From: Demequina aurantiaca
Lineage (GTDB): Bacteria; Actinomycetota; Actinomycetes; Actinomycetales; Demequinaceae
Direction of reading: 5' to 3'
Assembly (NCBI RefSeq): GCF_000975135.1
Contig: NZ_BBRF01000001.1
Coordinates: 1,366,380-1,430,379 of the forward strand
Length of the DNA stretch: 64,000 nt
Below the pieces are notes generated by a model. The model had not been told where the DNA came from. It made no database searches and worked only from the letters and a program-made list of their open reading frames with translations. Below, piece after piece: positions 20,593-28,214 of the stretch; positions within the stretch are counted from its first letter, which is position 1; each line of letters opens with the position of its first letter. The position numbers and the translations under genes were made by a program.

Positions 20593-20638
20593 GCAACATG
20601 GCGGTCGCTGAACTTCGGTTCGGCGACCGCCATGTTGC
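20593..20638. terminator. Bidirectional terminator with UUCG tetraloop after add
   Basis: GCAACATGGCGGTCGC (20593-20608) pairs perfectly with 20623-20638. Inside it, a T-G wobble and GAAC/GTTC close a TTCG tetraloop (20614-20617), giving about 21 bp in total. T-rich flanks on both sides suit termination of add and of the convergent guanidinium exporter gene. Confidence 0.9.
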
Positions 20639-20802
20639 GTTTCATGGGTGCTCACTGACGCCTGGCGGTGGTGCACAGAGCGTCCTGTGTGCCAGGTGAC
20701 GGGTCTTGCGTTGCACGCGCTGTGGGGTGAGTGGCGCGGGCGTGTGGGGCATCGTGCTTGGTGATCGGTCGGCATGGTGAAGTGCGCTGTGCGCGGTGGC
20801 GA

Positions 20803-21117
20803 CTAGTGGGTGAGCTTGAGCCCAATCACGCAGCCGACGATGCCGAGTAGCAGGAGCAGCTTGACCACCGAGAATGCCTCGGCGCCCGTCACCATCGCGT
20901 ATCCGGCGGTCAGCGAGGCGCCGATGCCGACCCACACCGCGTAGGCGGTGCCCACGGGAAGGTCACGCATGGCATACGCAAGGCCGGCCATAGAGGCTGC
21001 GAGTGCGACGAGGAAGACCGTGATGGGCACCGGCTTGGTAAACCCGGCGGTCTTGCTGAGCGCGGTTGCCCAGACGGCTTCGAGGACGCCGGAGAGGATG
21101 AGGATGAGCCAAGACAT
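20803..21117 (-). CDS. gdx: SMR-family guanidinium exporter (Gdx/SugE type)
   Basis: 104 residues from the ATG at 21117, with four membrane helices filling the protein. E13 in GVLEAVWA is the essential SMR glutamate. The segment GTAYAVWVGIGA matches the Gdx/SugE branch rather than EmrE. The assignment is supported by a guanidine-III riboswitch directly upstream. It exports guanidinium in exchange for protons. The frame open to 21165 is rejected because it would run through the riboswitch. Confidence 0.93.
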   Translation of the reverse strand: MSWLILILSGVLEAVWATALSKTAGFTKPVPITVFLVALAASMAGLAYAMRDLPVGTAYAVWVGIGASLTAGYAMVTGAEAFSVVKLLLLLGIVGCVIGLKLTH

Positions 21118-21130
21118 GAGGAACCCTTCG

Positions 21131-21173
21131 GGCGTCGTCTTGTCGCGTGCCGGGTACGTCACCACTCGTCCGG
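21131..21173 (-). promoter_or_regulatory. Guanidine-III (ykkC-III) riboswitch
   Basis: Read on the minus strand this leader contains the conserved blocks CCGGACGAG, then ACGTACCCGG, then GACAAGACG-CGC in the right order and spacing. These match the guanidine-III consensus as I remember it from the Thermobifida fusca aptamer. The helix made by GUGACGU and ACGACGC has one A-A mismatch. The ribosome site (GAAGGG, minus strand 21124-21129) lies immediately 3', 6 nt before the exporter ATG, so ligand binding probably frees translation. Confidence 0.87.
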
Positions 21174-21478
21174 AAGCCGGTTTTGGGCTCTGAATTTATT
21201 CTCGCACGTAGGTACGTCGGGGGCCAGTGGTGGTGACTTTTCTCACCACCAGTGACCCGCATTTCCTGGTCGAGGTGCCGGAGCCGGTGGTCATCGCACC
21301 CAGCTCCATCGCTGTGCATCGTCGTCACGAGTGAAGCCGCCGCGACCGGATTCTGTGGCAGGTTGGCCGGCCCGTGTTCACACCTTGTGCGTACTTGGGT
21401 GTGTTCCGCGTAGGCTGAAGGGAGATGCATCGCGCACCCCGCCGGGGCGTCGCGTCGCGCACTAAACCGGAGGAAGAC
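21174..21478. other. Non-coding region between gdx and deoC with one dyad
   Basis: No gene was found. It should hold the divergent promoters of the riboswitch-exporter unit and of deoC. The only structure seen is a 9-bp inverted repeat, TGGTGGTGA (21228-21236) and TCACCACCA (21243-21251), around CTTTTC; this could be an operator or a terminator-like hairpin. The rest is unremarkable. Confidence 0.6.
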
Positions 21479-22204
21479 ATGACTCTCACTCGTAGCGAAC
21501 TCGCCCAGTACGTCGACCACACTCTCCTTAAGCCGGAGGCTACCCCTGCACAGGTGGCGGCGCTGGTGACTGAGGGGGCCGAGCTCGGAGTCTTCTCCGT
21601 TTGCGTCTCGCCGTCGATGCTCCCCCTCGAGGTTCCTGTTGGTCTTGCGGTGGCCACCGTCTGTGGATTCCCGTCGGGCAAGCACCACTCGTCGGTGAAG
21701 GCTGCGGAGGCGGCACAGTCCATCGCAGATGGGGCCGACGAGATTGACATGGTGATCGATATTGCCGCAGCCAACGAGGGTGACTTTGCGGCCGTTCAAG
21801 CGGATATCGCGGCCGTTCGTTCCTCGGTGCCTGAGGGCAAGATACTCAAGGTGATCATCGAGTCTGCGGCGCTTTCCGACGAGGCCATCACGGGTGCATG
21901 CCACGCGGCTGAGGCCGCGGGGGCCGACTTCGTGAAGACCTCGACCGGCTTCCACCCTGCTGGCGGCGCGTCCAAGCATGCGATCGAATTGATGGCTCAG
22001 GCTGTGGGCGGGCGCCTCGGGATCAAGGCCTCAGGTGGGGTCCGTACGGCCGAGGCAGCGCTCGAGATGATTGAGGCGGGGGCCACGCGGCTTGGTCTGT
22101 CGGGCACGGCTGCAGTGCTCGACGGGTTGGACGAGATTAATGCGGGCGGATCATCGTCGGATGGCACCGGCAACGCCAGCGCGGAGGACTCCTCGGGCTA
22201 CTAG
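21479..22204 (+). CDS. deoC: Deoxyribose-phosphate aldolase
   Basis: 241 residues from the ATG at 21479 with a CCGGAGGA ribosome site; the frame open from 21425 is not needed. Class I aldolase: the Schiff-base lysine is K153 in FVKTSTGF, with DHTLLKPEA at the N-terminus. It cleaves deoxyribose-5-phosphate to acetaldehyde and glyceraldehyde-3-phosphate, closing the deoxynucleoside pathway; AdhE at 50.7 kb could reduce the acetaldehyde. A Gly/Ser-rich tail of about 18 residues is extra. Confidence 0.95.
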   Translation: MTLTRSELAQYVDHTLLKPEATPAQVAALVTEGAELGVFSVCVSPSMLPLEVPVGLAVATVCGFPSGKHHSSVKAAEAAQSIADGADEIDMVIDIAAANEGDFAAVQADIAAVRSSVPEGKILKVIIESAALSDEAITGACHAAEAAGADFVKTSTGFHPAGGASKHAIELMAQAVGGRLGIKASGGVRTAEAALEMIEAGATRLGLSGTAAVLDGLDEINAGGSSSDGTGNASAEDSSGY

Positions 22205-22280
22205 TTTCACGGACCCTTTGTACGTCGGACTCGCGTGTTCATGTGACCAGCGCCGTCGGCTACGTACTGAGCGCTCATGT

Positions 22281-23765
22281 CTAGGTGCTCAGCGCTAGGT
22301 GCGCTTTGCCCCCGGGTCGCGGTCTCGGGGTTGCGTCATGTACTCCGCGATCGGGCTCGCCCGGTTTGGTGATCCACACCTGGCCGTCATTGATGTCGAC
22401 CTTCCAGCCATCACGGTGAACCCGATGGTGACATCTGGTGCAGAGCAAGACCCCGTTCGAGAGATCCGTTTTCCCTCCATCTCTATCCCACCACTTGATG
22501 TGGTGCGCCTCGCAGAATGAAGGTGGGGCGTGACACCAACTACAACCTCCGTCCCGTTCCGCCAGTGCGAGGCGTTGCGCGGGCGAGAACAGTCTTCGTG
22601 TACGTCCCAGGTCGAGTGGGAGTGAATCTCCTCCCATGGTGACGGGCAGGATGGCCGCGTCCACCGCCATGGCACGAAGCGTTCCTATGGTGATGGGACT
22701 CGAAATCTCGTCGCATTCGCCAAGACCGAGGTCGTCCGCAAGGTCTTTCTTGTTGATGCGGATCACCACGGTGGTCTTCACGCCAGACGTGGGCGACTCG
22801 CAGTCCATCCCATGAAGCGCTAGGGACGTGAGAGCGTCGATGCGAATCTGCGCGGCCGATCGAGGGTCGTCGATTCCGCTACCGCCGTGCTCGACATTTC
22901 TGCGTTGTTGGAACGCCCAGCGAGTCTGGGCATCGATGTATGCCTTGATGGGCGCAGCGCTGGCGGCATCCATCCGTGCCGTCATCACCGTCATGCCATC
23001 GGCATCTTCGTGAAAATAAAGGGCACGGTCCTCACGGTGCAGTTTTTCCTTTGCCGCCAGTTCCTTGGGGAACCGCCATGCGCGCTCGCGCTCGCATACC
23101 TTGCGGAGCTCGGACAGCGTGAGGGTTTGAGCCTTCTCCACGAGTCTGCGTTCAAGTCCGGCCAAGTCGGTACGGAGCGAGTCCTGGTCAGCCCGGGAGG
23201 AGGTTGGCGCATCGCCTTTCGCTTGTGGATTGCGCGCCGCGGCCCGCTCCTCCACCAAAGATCTCGCGACTGCTTCTAGCGTACGAGTGACGATCGCCGC
23301 GGCATCGGCCGCAATTGCCTTGGCAAGTAGCGCCCGCGCGATGAAGGGGAAGCGTGGCCCCTCTGAGATCTCACTGGAGGGCGTGGGCGCGGCATTGTCG
23401 TTGAGTTCCAGCCCCGCGAGCATGGCGAGTTCATCACTCGATGGCGGGAGCGGTGTAAGCGCGCGACCAGCATCGATCAACTTGCTCGCCTCAGTAGGCG
23501 TGGTGCCCAAGGTGTCCGCGAGGTATTGCTGAGGATTTGAAAATCCCTCTTTGCGAGCCATTCCGCCGGCTCCCAGTTCTGGCTTGCTCCGGCGGGCGAC
23601 CTCGCACGACATAGCGGCCACAGCGCCATCGTAGGACCTCTTGATCCGACCCATCCCCGCCGTGTACTCGTGAAGCTCCGCTGGCGTGAGGTCTGACTCC
23701 TCGCGGCCCTCGAAATCGCGCAAGGCTCCAACCTCTGCGGCGAGAGACTCCAGTGAAATGGTCAT
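22281..23765 (-). CDS. DUF222 / HNH endonuclease domain protein (13E12-repeat family)
   Basis: 494 residues from the ATG at 23765; GTG 23771 and TTG 23777 are in-frame alternatives and no ribosome site is obvious. A long helical DUF222 region (about 15-370) precedes a C-terminal HNH nuclease (CSWCH, AHHIKWWDRDGGKT, NGVLLCTRCHHRVH) with two CxxC zinc pairs. These proteins are numerous in actinobacterial genomes and mobile-like, but their role is unknown. Codon use here is less GC-biased than in its neighbours, which fits acquisition. It reads away from the heptanucleotide repeat array 105 bp upstream. Confidence 0.88.
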   Translation of the reverse strand: MTISLESLAAEVGALRDFEGREESDLTPAELHEYTAGMGRIKRSYDGAVAAMSCEVARRSKPELGAGGMARKEGFSNPQQYLADTLGTTPTEASKLIDAGRALTPLPPSSDELAMLAGLELNDNAAPTPSSEISEGPRFPFIARALLAKAIAADAAAIVTRTLEAVARSLVEERAAARNPQAKGDAPTSSRADQDSLRTDLAGLERRLVEKAQTLTLSELRKVCERERAWRFPKELAAKEKLHREDRALYFHEDADGMTVMTARMDAASAAPIKAYIDAQTRWAFQQRRNVEHGGSGIDDPRSAAQIRIDALTSLALHGMDCESPTSGVKTTVVIRINKKDLADDLGLGECDEISSPITIGTLRAMAVDAAILPVTMGGDSLPLDLGRTRRLFSPAQRLALAERDGGCSWCHAPPSFCEAHHIKWWDRDGGKTDLSNGVLLCTRCHHRVHRDGWKVDINDGQVWITKPGEPDRGVHDATPRPRPGGKAHLALST

Positions 23766-23870
23766 GCCCACAGTCAATCACTGGCGTCTGACAAATGGGG
23801 TGTAAATACATTAAACCGGATTAAACGTGGAAAAATACCTCAAATGAGTTCCTGTGCACCACAATGATCC

Positions 23871-23982
23871 GGTGAGCGGTGAGCGGTGAGCGGTGAGCGG
23901 TGAGCGGTGAGCGGTGAGCGGTGAGCGGTGAGCGGTGAGCGGTGAGCGGTGAGCGGTGAGCGGTGAGCGGTGAGCGGTGAGC
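23871..23982. repeat. Sixteen perfect tandem copies of GGTGAGC
   Basis: 112 bp made of exactly 16 uninterrupted 7-bp units (GCTCACC on the minus strand). Because 7 and 3 share no factor, every frame repeats with a 21-bp period, and on the minus strand all three frames read rotations of TAHRSPL without stops. Such perfect homogeneity suggests recent slipped-strand expansion. It lies just past the pmmB stop and upstream of the HNH gene. Confidence 0.97.
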
Positions 23983-23983
23983 G

Positions 23984-24057
23984 GTCGACCGGCGGGCGGT
24001 GCGCAGCGTGAACGGCAACCGTCGACCGGCGGGCGGTGCGCAGCGTGAACGGCATCC
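23984..24057. repeat. Two tandem 37-bp copies next to the heptamer array
   Basis: 23984-24020 and 24021-24057 differ at one position (GGCAACC versus GGCATCC at the end). Each begins GTCGACCGGCGGGCGG and includes GCGCAGCGTGAACGG. They directly abut the heptamer array and appear to be a second tandem duplication. Confidence 0.93.
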
Positions 24058-24083
24058 GGCAACCGGCAATCAGTAACCGGTAG

Positions 24084-24111
24084 CCAGCAACCAGCAACCA
24101 GCAACCAGCAA
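24084..24111. repeat. Four tandem copies of CCAGCAA
   Basis: Four perfect 7-bp units, preceded by looser relatives (GGCAACC, GGCAATC, AGTAACC, GGTAGCC at 24058-24083). The unit length is the same as in the GGTGAGC array, so the whole 240-bp tract appears to have a 7-bp periodicity. Confidence 0.9.
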
Positions 24112-24128
24112 CAACCGACAGCAGTGGC

Positions 24129-25847
24129 CTAAAGCCCCAGCGCCCCACGCACGTCAGACTCGAGTTCGTCCATCGCAGCCGTGGCGGCATCGCGCGCGGC
24201 GCGAACGTCGTCACCGTCGACGGACTGGACCACCTCGAGGTACGCCTTGACCTTGGGCTCTGTGCCGGACGGACGAACAATCACTCGCGCACCCGATGCC
24301 GTGGCCAGGTGCAGCCCCGTCGTTCCTGGCAGACCGTTGAGACCCTTGGACATGTCGTCCGTCGCGGTCACCGGCGAGCCGCCCAGCGTCGCCGGGGGAG
24401 CATCGAGCAGCCGCGTCATCGTCTCGCCGATCAGCGACACGTCGGCAAACCGAGCCGCGACCTGACGAGTCAGATACACGCCATTCGCCCGCGCGAGATC
24501 GTCAATCGCATCGGAAAGGGTGCGCCCCGCGGCCTTGAGCTCCGCGACGTAGTCGGCGATCAGCACCGCCGCCGAGACTCCGTCCTTGTCGCGCACTAGA
24601 TCGGGAGCGACGCAGTATCCGAGCGCCTCTTCGTACCCATAGACCAAGCCTTCTTCCCGGCCGATCCACTTAAACCCGGTCAGGGTGGCGCGATAGTCGA
24701 GCCCGTGCCGCGCCGCAATTGCAGACAACTGCTGCGAAGAGACGATGGAGTTCGCCAGAACGCCGTCGGCCCGCTCGGATTCGCTCAAGCCGGACGCGAC
24801 GCGCTCCCCCAGCAGCGATCCCACGACGTCTCCGTGCAGCATCGTCCACTTGCCGTCGATGACGGTGGCGACGGCGCAGCGATCGGTGTCGGGGTCGTTG
24901 GCGATCACCACGTCGGCATCAATCGAGGTTGCCAGCGCGAGCGAGAGGTCGATCGCGCCCTTCTCCTCGGGATTGGGGAACACCACGGTGGGGAAGTCGG
25001 GGTCGGGCTCGCGTTGCTCGGGTACGGAGTGGAGGTCGGTGAATCCCGCCTTCCTCAGTACTGAAGTGACGGTGGCGTCGCCTACCCCATGCAAAGGCGT
25101 GAGGACGATGCGGATGGCCTCACGTTCGGTCTCGTGACCAGCTACCGGGCCTGCGAGTGCTGCCACCGAGGAGATGTACTTCTCGACGACGGAGTCGTCG
25201 ATCGTCGACCAGCCTTCGGTCGCACGCGCCACCGATTCAACGGTTGGCACGGCGGCGATGCGCGACGCGATCTCCGCGTCGTAGGGTGGCACAATCTGTG
25301 CCCCCTGTCCGGAGTCGGTCACGACCCGTCCCCCCAGGTAAACCTTGTAGCCGTTGTCCTGCGGTGGGTTGTGCGACGCGGTAACCATGACCCCAGCATC
25401 GGCCTCGAGGGCGAGCGTCGAATACGCGACCAAGGGAGTGGGGAGCAGGTGTGGCATCAGCATCGCCTCGTGCCCGGCGGCGACCATGACGGCGCACGTG
25501 TCGACCGCGAAGTCTTGCGATCCGTGGCGCGCGTCGTATCCCACGACAACACGAGCGGGCCCTTCGACGCCAAGCTCCGCCAACGCATCAGTGAGGTACG
25601 TGGCGAGGCCGGAAGCAGCCCTGATCACGACCGCGCGATTCATCCTGTTGGGACCGGCTCCGATGTGTCCTCGGAGGCCGGCGGTGCCGAACTCCAGTGA
25701 ACCCCGGAAACGGTCCGCGAGGTCAACCCCTGCGGCGGAGTCGCCCGCCGCATCGGCGTCGAGCACGGCGCGCAGCTCAGCGCGCGTCGCGGGATCGGGA
25801 TCGTCGGCGATCCAGGCTTCGGCAATCTCGTGAAGCGACGCGTCCAT
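24129..25847 (-). CDS. pmmB: Phospho-sugar mutase (phosphomannomutase/phosphopentomutase-like)
   Basis: 572 residues. Alpha-D-phosphohexomutase family: phosphoserine loop TASHNPPQDNGYKVY, metal loop NDPDTDRCAVA, sugar loop and C-terminal phosphate-binding loop (VRPSGTEPKVK). FGTAGLRG at the start marks the PGM/PMM subgroup also used as phosphopentomutase. It starts in a one-base overlap (TAATG) with the purine nucleoside phosphorylase stop, which favours ribose-1-phosphate to ribose-5-phosphate isomerisation as its role. The M. tuberculosis neighbour pair deoD-pmmB has the same order. Confidence 0.88.
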   Translation of the reverse strand: MDASLHEIAEAWIADDPDPATRAELRAVLDADAAGDSAAGVDLADRFRGSLEFGTAGLRGHIGAGPNRMNRAVVIRAASGLATYLTDALAELGVEGPARVVVGYDARHGSQDFAVDTCAVMVAAGHEAMLMPHLLPTPLVAYSTLALEADAGVMVTASHNPPQDNGYKVYLGGRVVTDSGQGAQIVPPYDAEIASRIAAVPTVESVARATEGWSTIDDSVVEKYISSVAALAGPVAGHETEREAIRIVLTPLHGVGDATVTSVLRKAGFTDLHSVPEQREPDPDFPTVVFPNPEEKGAIDLSLALATSIDADVVIANDPDTDRCAVATVIDGKWTMLHGDVVGSLLGERVASGLSESERADGVLANSIVSSQQLSAIAARHGLDYRATLTGFKWIGREEGLVYGYEEALGYCVAPDLVRDKDGVSAAVLIADYVAELKAAGRTLSDAIDDLARANGVYLTRQVAARFADVSLIGETMTRLLDAPPATLGGSPVTATDDMSKGLNGLPGTTGLHLATASGARVIVRPSGTEPKVKAYLEVVQSVDGDDVRAARDAATAAMDELESDVRGALGL

Positions 25848-26644
25848 TACATGCCCTTCACAATCTCGGCGAGCAGCGCCGAGATCCGCGGCCCGGCGTC
25901 GCGGCCGGCGTCCAGCACCTCCTGGTGATTCAGTTCCTCGCCACCGATCCCGGCGGCGAGGTTCGTCACGAGTGACAGTCCCAGGATCTCCATGCCCCGT
26001 TCGCGCGCGGCAATCGCTTCGAGAGCCGTCGACATTCCCACCAGGTTTGCGCCCAGGATGGCGGCCATGCGCACCTCGGCGCGAGTCTCATACTGGGGCC
26101 CGGTGAATTGTGCGTAGATGCCATCCGGCAGTGAGGGGTCTACTGCCCGCGCCACGTCGCGAAGTCGCGGCGTGTACACGTTGGTCATGTCCACGAAGGT
26201 CGCACCTTCAAGCGGGGTGACGCCCGTCAGGTTGATGTGGTCCTCGAGCAGCACTACCGATCCTGGCCCCACGTCAGGCCGCGTCGATCCGCAACCGTTG
26301 GTGAGGACTAGCTGCTTGCACCCGGCGGCCGCCGCCATGCGGACGCCATGCGCCACCCGCACCGCATCGAGCGTCTGGTAGTAGTGCTGCCGCGCGCCCA
26401 GCACCAGCACGTGCTTGCCGTTGGGCGTCAGCAGTGACCGAAATACCGAGCTGTGACCGGCGACGGCGTGCGTGTTGAAGCCGGAGATCTGCTCCGCCGG
26501 CACCGATGCCACCTCCTCGCCAATGAGGTCGGCAGCGCCACCCCATCCGGATCCCAACACCAACGCGATGTCGTGGTGCTCAACCCCGGTGGATGAGGCG
26601 AGCTGCGCGGCTGATTCTGAGGCAAGTTCGAAGGCAGTGTCCAT
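25847..26644 (-). CDS. deoD: Purine nucleoside phosphorylase (trimeric type)
   Basis: 265 residues from the ATG at 26644; the frame open to 26740 extends into the lpdA promoter and is rejected. Family-2 (trimeric PNP) motifs: VLGSGWGG phosphate loop, AGHSSVF, GARQHYYQ, TNGCGS and GPQYETRAEVRM, with a late Met-Ser-Thr (VGMSTALEA). It phosphorolyses inosine and guanosine and their deoxy forms to base and pentose-1-phosphate. The symbol follows mycobacterial naming; by fold it is punA-like. Confidence 0.93.
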   Translation of the reverse strand: MDTAFELASESAAQLASSTGVEHHDIALVLGSGWGGAADLIGEEVASVPAEQISGFNTHAVAGHSSVFRSLLTPNGKHVLVLGARQHYYQTLDAVRVAHGVRMAAAAGCKQLVLTNGCGSTRPDVGPGSVVLLEDHINLTGVTPLEGATFVDMTNVYTPRLRDVARAVDPSLPDGIYAQFTGPQYETRAEVRMAAILGANLVGMSTALEAIAARERGMEILGLSLVTNLAAGIGGEELNHQEVLDAGRDAGPRISALLAEIVKGM

Positions 26645-26720
26645 TACTCGAGCGTAGCCCCTCGTAGCGGCCAATGCCGAGGCGGAGACGCGCACGCGAA
26701 ACGTGAGACACAATAGGTAC

Positions 26721-28127
26721 ATGGCATCACGCGTCGTCATTATTGGTGGAGGTCCCGGAGGCTACGAAGCGGCAATCGTCGCCCGTAAGCAAGGGGCCGA
26801 GGTCACGCTCATCGAGCGTCAGGGACTTGGAGGCAACGCGGTTCTCACGGACGTGGTGCCGTCCAAGACGGTCATCGCCACGGCGGAGTGGCGCACCATT
26901 GCGGACCGCGCCCCGTCGCTCGGCATCCGCGACTCCGACGGCTCCGACACCGCCGAGTTTTCGGAGCACTCCGTGGACATGGCAGCAGTCAACGAGCGCA
27001 TCCAAAAGCTGGTGCTCAAGCAGTCCTTTGACATCGCCCAGAGCATGGCAAAGAACGACGTGCAAGTGGTCGAGGGCACCGGCCGGCTGGTCGGCCCCAC
27101 CACCGTCGAGACCGAGAACGACACGTTTGAAGCCGATGCCGTCCTCCTCGCGCTCGGCGCCCGCCCCCGCACGCTTCCGACCTGCGAGCCCGATGGCAAG
27201 CGGATTCTCACCTGGACCCAGCTCTACGACCTCACCGAACTTCCCCAGCACCTGATTGTGGTGGGATCCGGTGTCACCGGTGCCGAGTTTGCCGGCGCCT
27301 ACCGACTGCTCGGCAGCGAGGTCACCCTGATCTCCTCGGGCGACCGTGTGCTATCGAATCAGGACCCCGAGGCCTCCGCGCTCATCACCGAGGTATTCGC
27401 TACCCGCGGCATGAAGGTGGTGGGAGGCGCGCGCGCGAGTGCGGCCGTCAGCACCGGCGACGGGGTCAAGGTCACGCTTTCAGACGGCACCGTCATCGAA
27501 GGCTCGCACTGCCTTATGGCGGTGGGTTCCATCCCCAACACCGCCGACACCGGGCTCGAGGATGCCGGAGTCAACCTGAACAAGAACGGCTATATCGAAG
27601 TGGACAGGGTTTCGCGCACCAGCGCGCGAGGCGTCTACGCGGCAGGTGACTGCACCGGCGTGTTCCCCCTCGCATCGGTGGCCGCCACGCAGGGTCGCAT
27701 CGCCATGGCTCACGCCCTCGGCGACGCCGTCTCCCCGCTCGACTTGGGCCACATCTCCGCGAACGTCTTCACCACGCCGGAGATCGCGTCCGTGGGAGCG
27801 ACAGAGGCGCAGCTCAAGGAGCGCGGCATCTTCTACGAGGTCTCACGCATGGATCTCGCGCGCAATCCGCGCGCCAAGATGCTCGGCATCGATCAGGGCT
27901 TCGTCAAGATCTTCGGTCACACGGTGACCGGTCAGGTGCTGGGAGCGGTGATCGTTGGCTCGCGTGCTGGCGAACACATTTTCCCCCTGTCCCTCGCGGT
28001 GTCGCAGCATCTCACGGTGGACCACATTGCCGAGGCGTTCACGGTCTACCCGTCGCTGTCGGGCACCATCTCCGAAGCCGCCCGCCGCCTGCACAACATG
28101 ACGGACCCACAGAAGGCCCAGGTCTAG
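26721..28127 (+). CDS. lpdA: LpdA-type NAD(P)H-dependent flavoprotein disulfide reductase homologue
   Basis: 468 residues from the ATG at 26721. FAD site IIGGGPGGYEAA, NAD(P) site VVGSGVTGAEFAGAY, and second FAD motif VYAAGDCTG, with a C-terminal dimerisation domain. The redox-active CxxxxC of dihydrolipoamide dehydrogenase is absent (LGGNAVLTDVVPSKT has no Cys). The mycobacterial LpdA (Rv3303c) also lacks a working pair and is a quinone reductase, so lipoamide activity is unlikely. It is divergent from deoD, as in M. tuberculosis. Confidence 0.88.
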   Translation: MASRVVIIGGGPGGYEAAIVARKQGAEVTLIERQGLGGNAVLTDVVPSKTVIATAEWRTIADRAPSLGIRDSDGSDTAEFSEHSVDMAAVNERIQKLVLKQSFDIAQSMAKNDVQVVEGTGRLVGPTTVETENDTFEADAVLLALGARPRTLPTCEPDGKRILTWTQLYDLTELPQHLIVVGSGVTGAEFAGAYRLLGSEVTLISSGDRVLSNQDPEASALITEVFATRGMKVVGGARASAAVSTGDGVKVTLSDGTVIEGSHCLMAVGSIPNTADTGLEDAGVNLNKNGYIEVDRVSRTSARGVYAAGDCTGVFPLASVAATQGRIAMAHALGDAVSPLDLGHISANVFTTPEIASVGATEAQLKERGIFYEVSRMDLARNPRAKMLGIDQGFVKIFGHTVTGQVLGAVIVGSRAGEHIFPLSLAVSQHLTVDHIAEAFTVYPSLSGTISEAARRLHNMTDPQKAQV

Positions 28128-28145
28128 CGTCGCCTGAGGGCGACG
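28128..28145. terminator. Short hairpin after lpdA
   Basis: CGTCGCC (28128-28134) pairs with GGCGACG (28139-28145) around a TGAG loop, immediately after the lpdA stop. There is no U-run. A second hairpin, CGGCC/GGCCG, follows at 28163-28180. Together they separate the convergent lpdA and efeB genes. Confidence 0.5.
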
Positions 28146-28214
28146 AGGCGCCGATGCTTCACCGGCCGATGCTGTGGCCGGGATCCTTCGCCCGGTGGGT
28201 TGGGGGGTTGTCGC

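Larger units (their letters stand above)
23766..24128. other. Non-coding repeat-rich spacer between pmmB and the HNH gene
   Basis: This spacer holds, in order, a short AT-rich stretch (23800-23860) that may carry the HNH promoter, a 7-bp tandem array, two 37-bp repeats and a second short array, each listed separately. Reading frames across it exist only because the repeat lacks stop codons. Confidence 0.85.

Noticed and set aside
23871-24111. CRISPR array
   Set aside because: Units are 7 or 37 bp and contiguous, with no spacers and no cas genes.
23811-24280. Three minus-strand frames encoding TAHRSPL repeats
   Set aside because: They exist only because the heptamer lacks stop codons in every frame; no ribosome site, and they run into pmmB.
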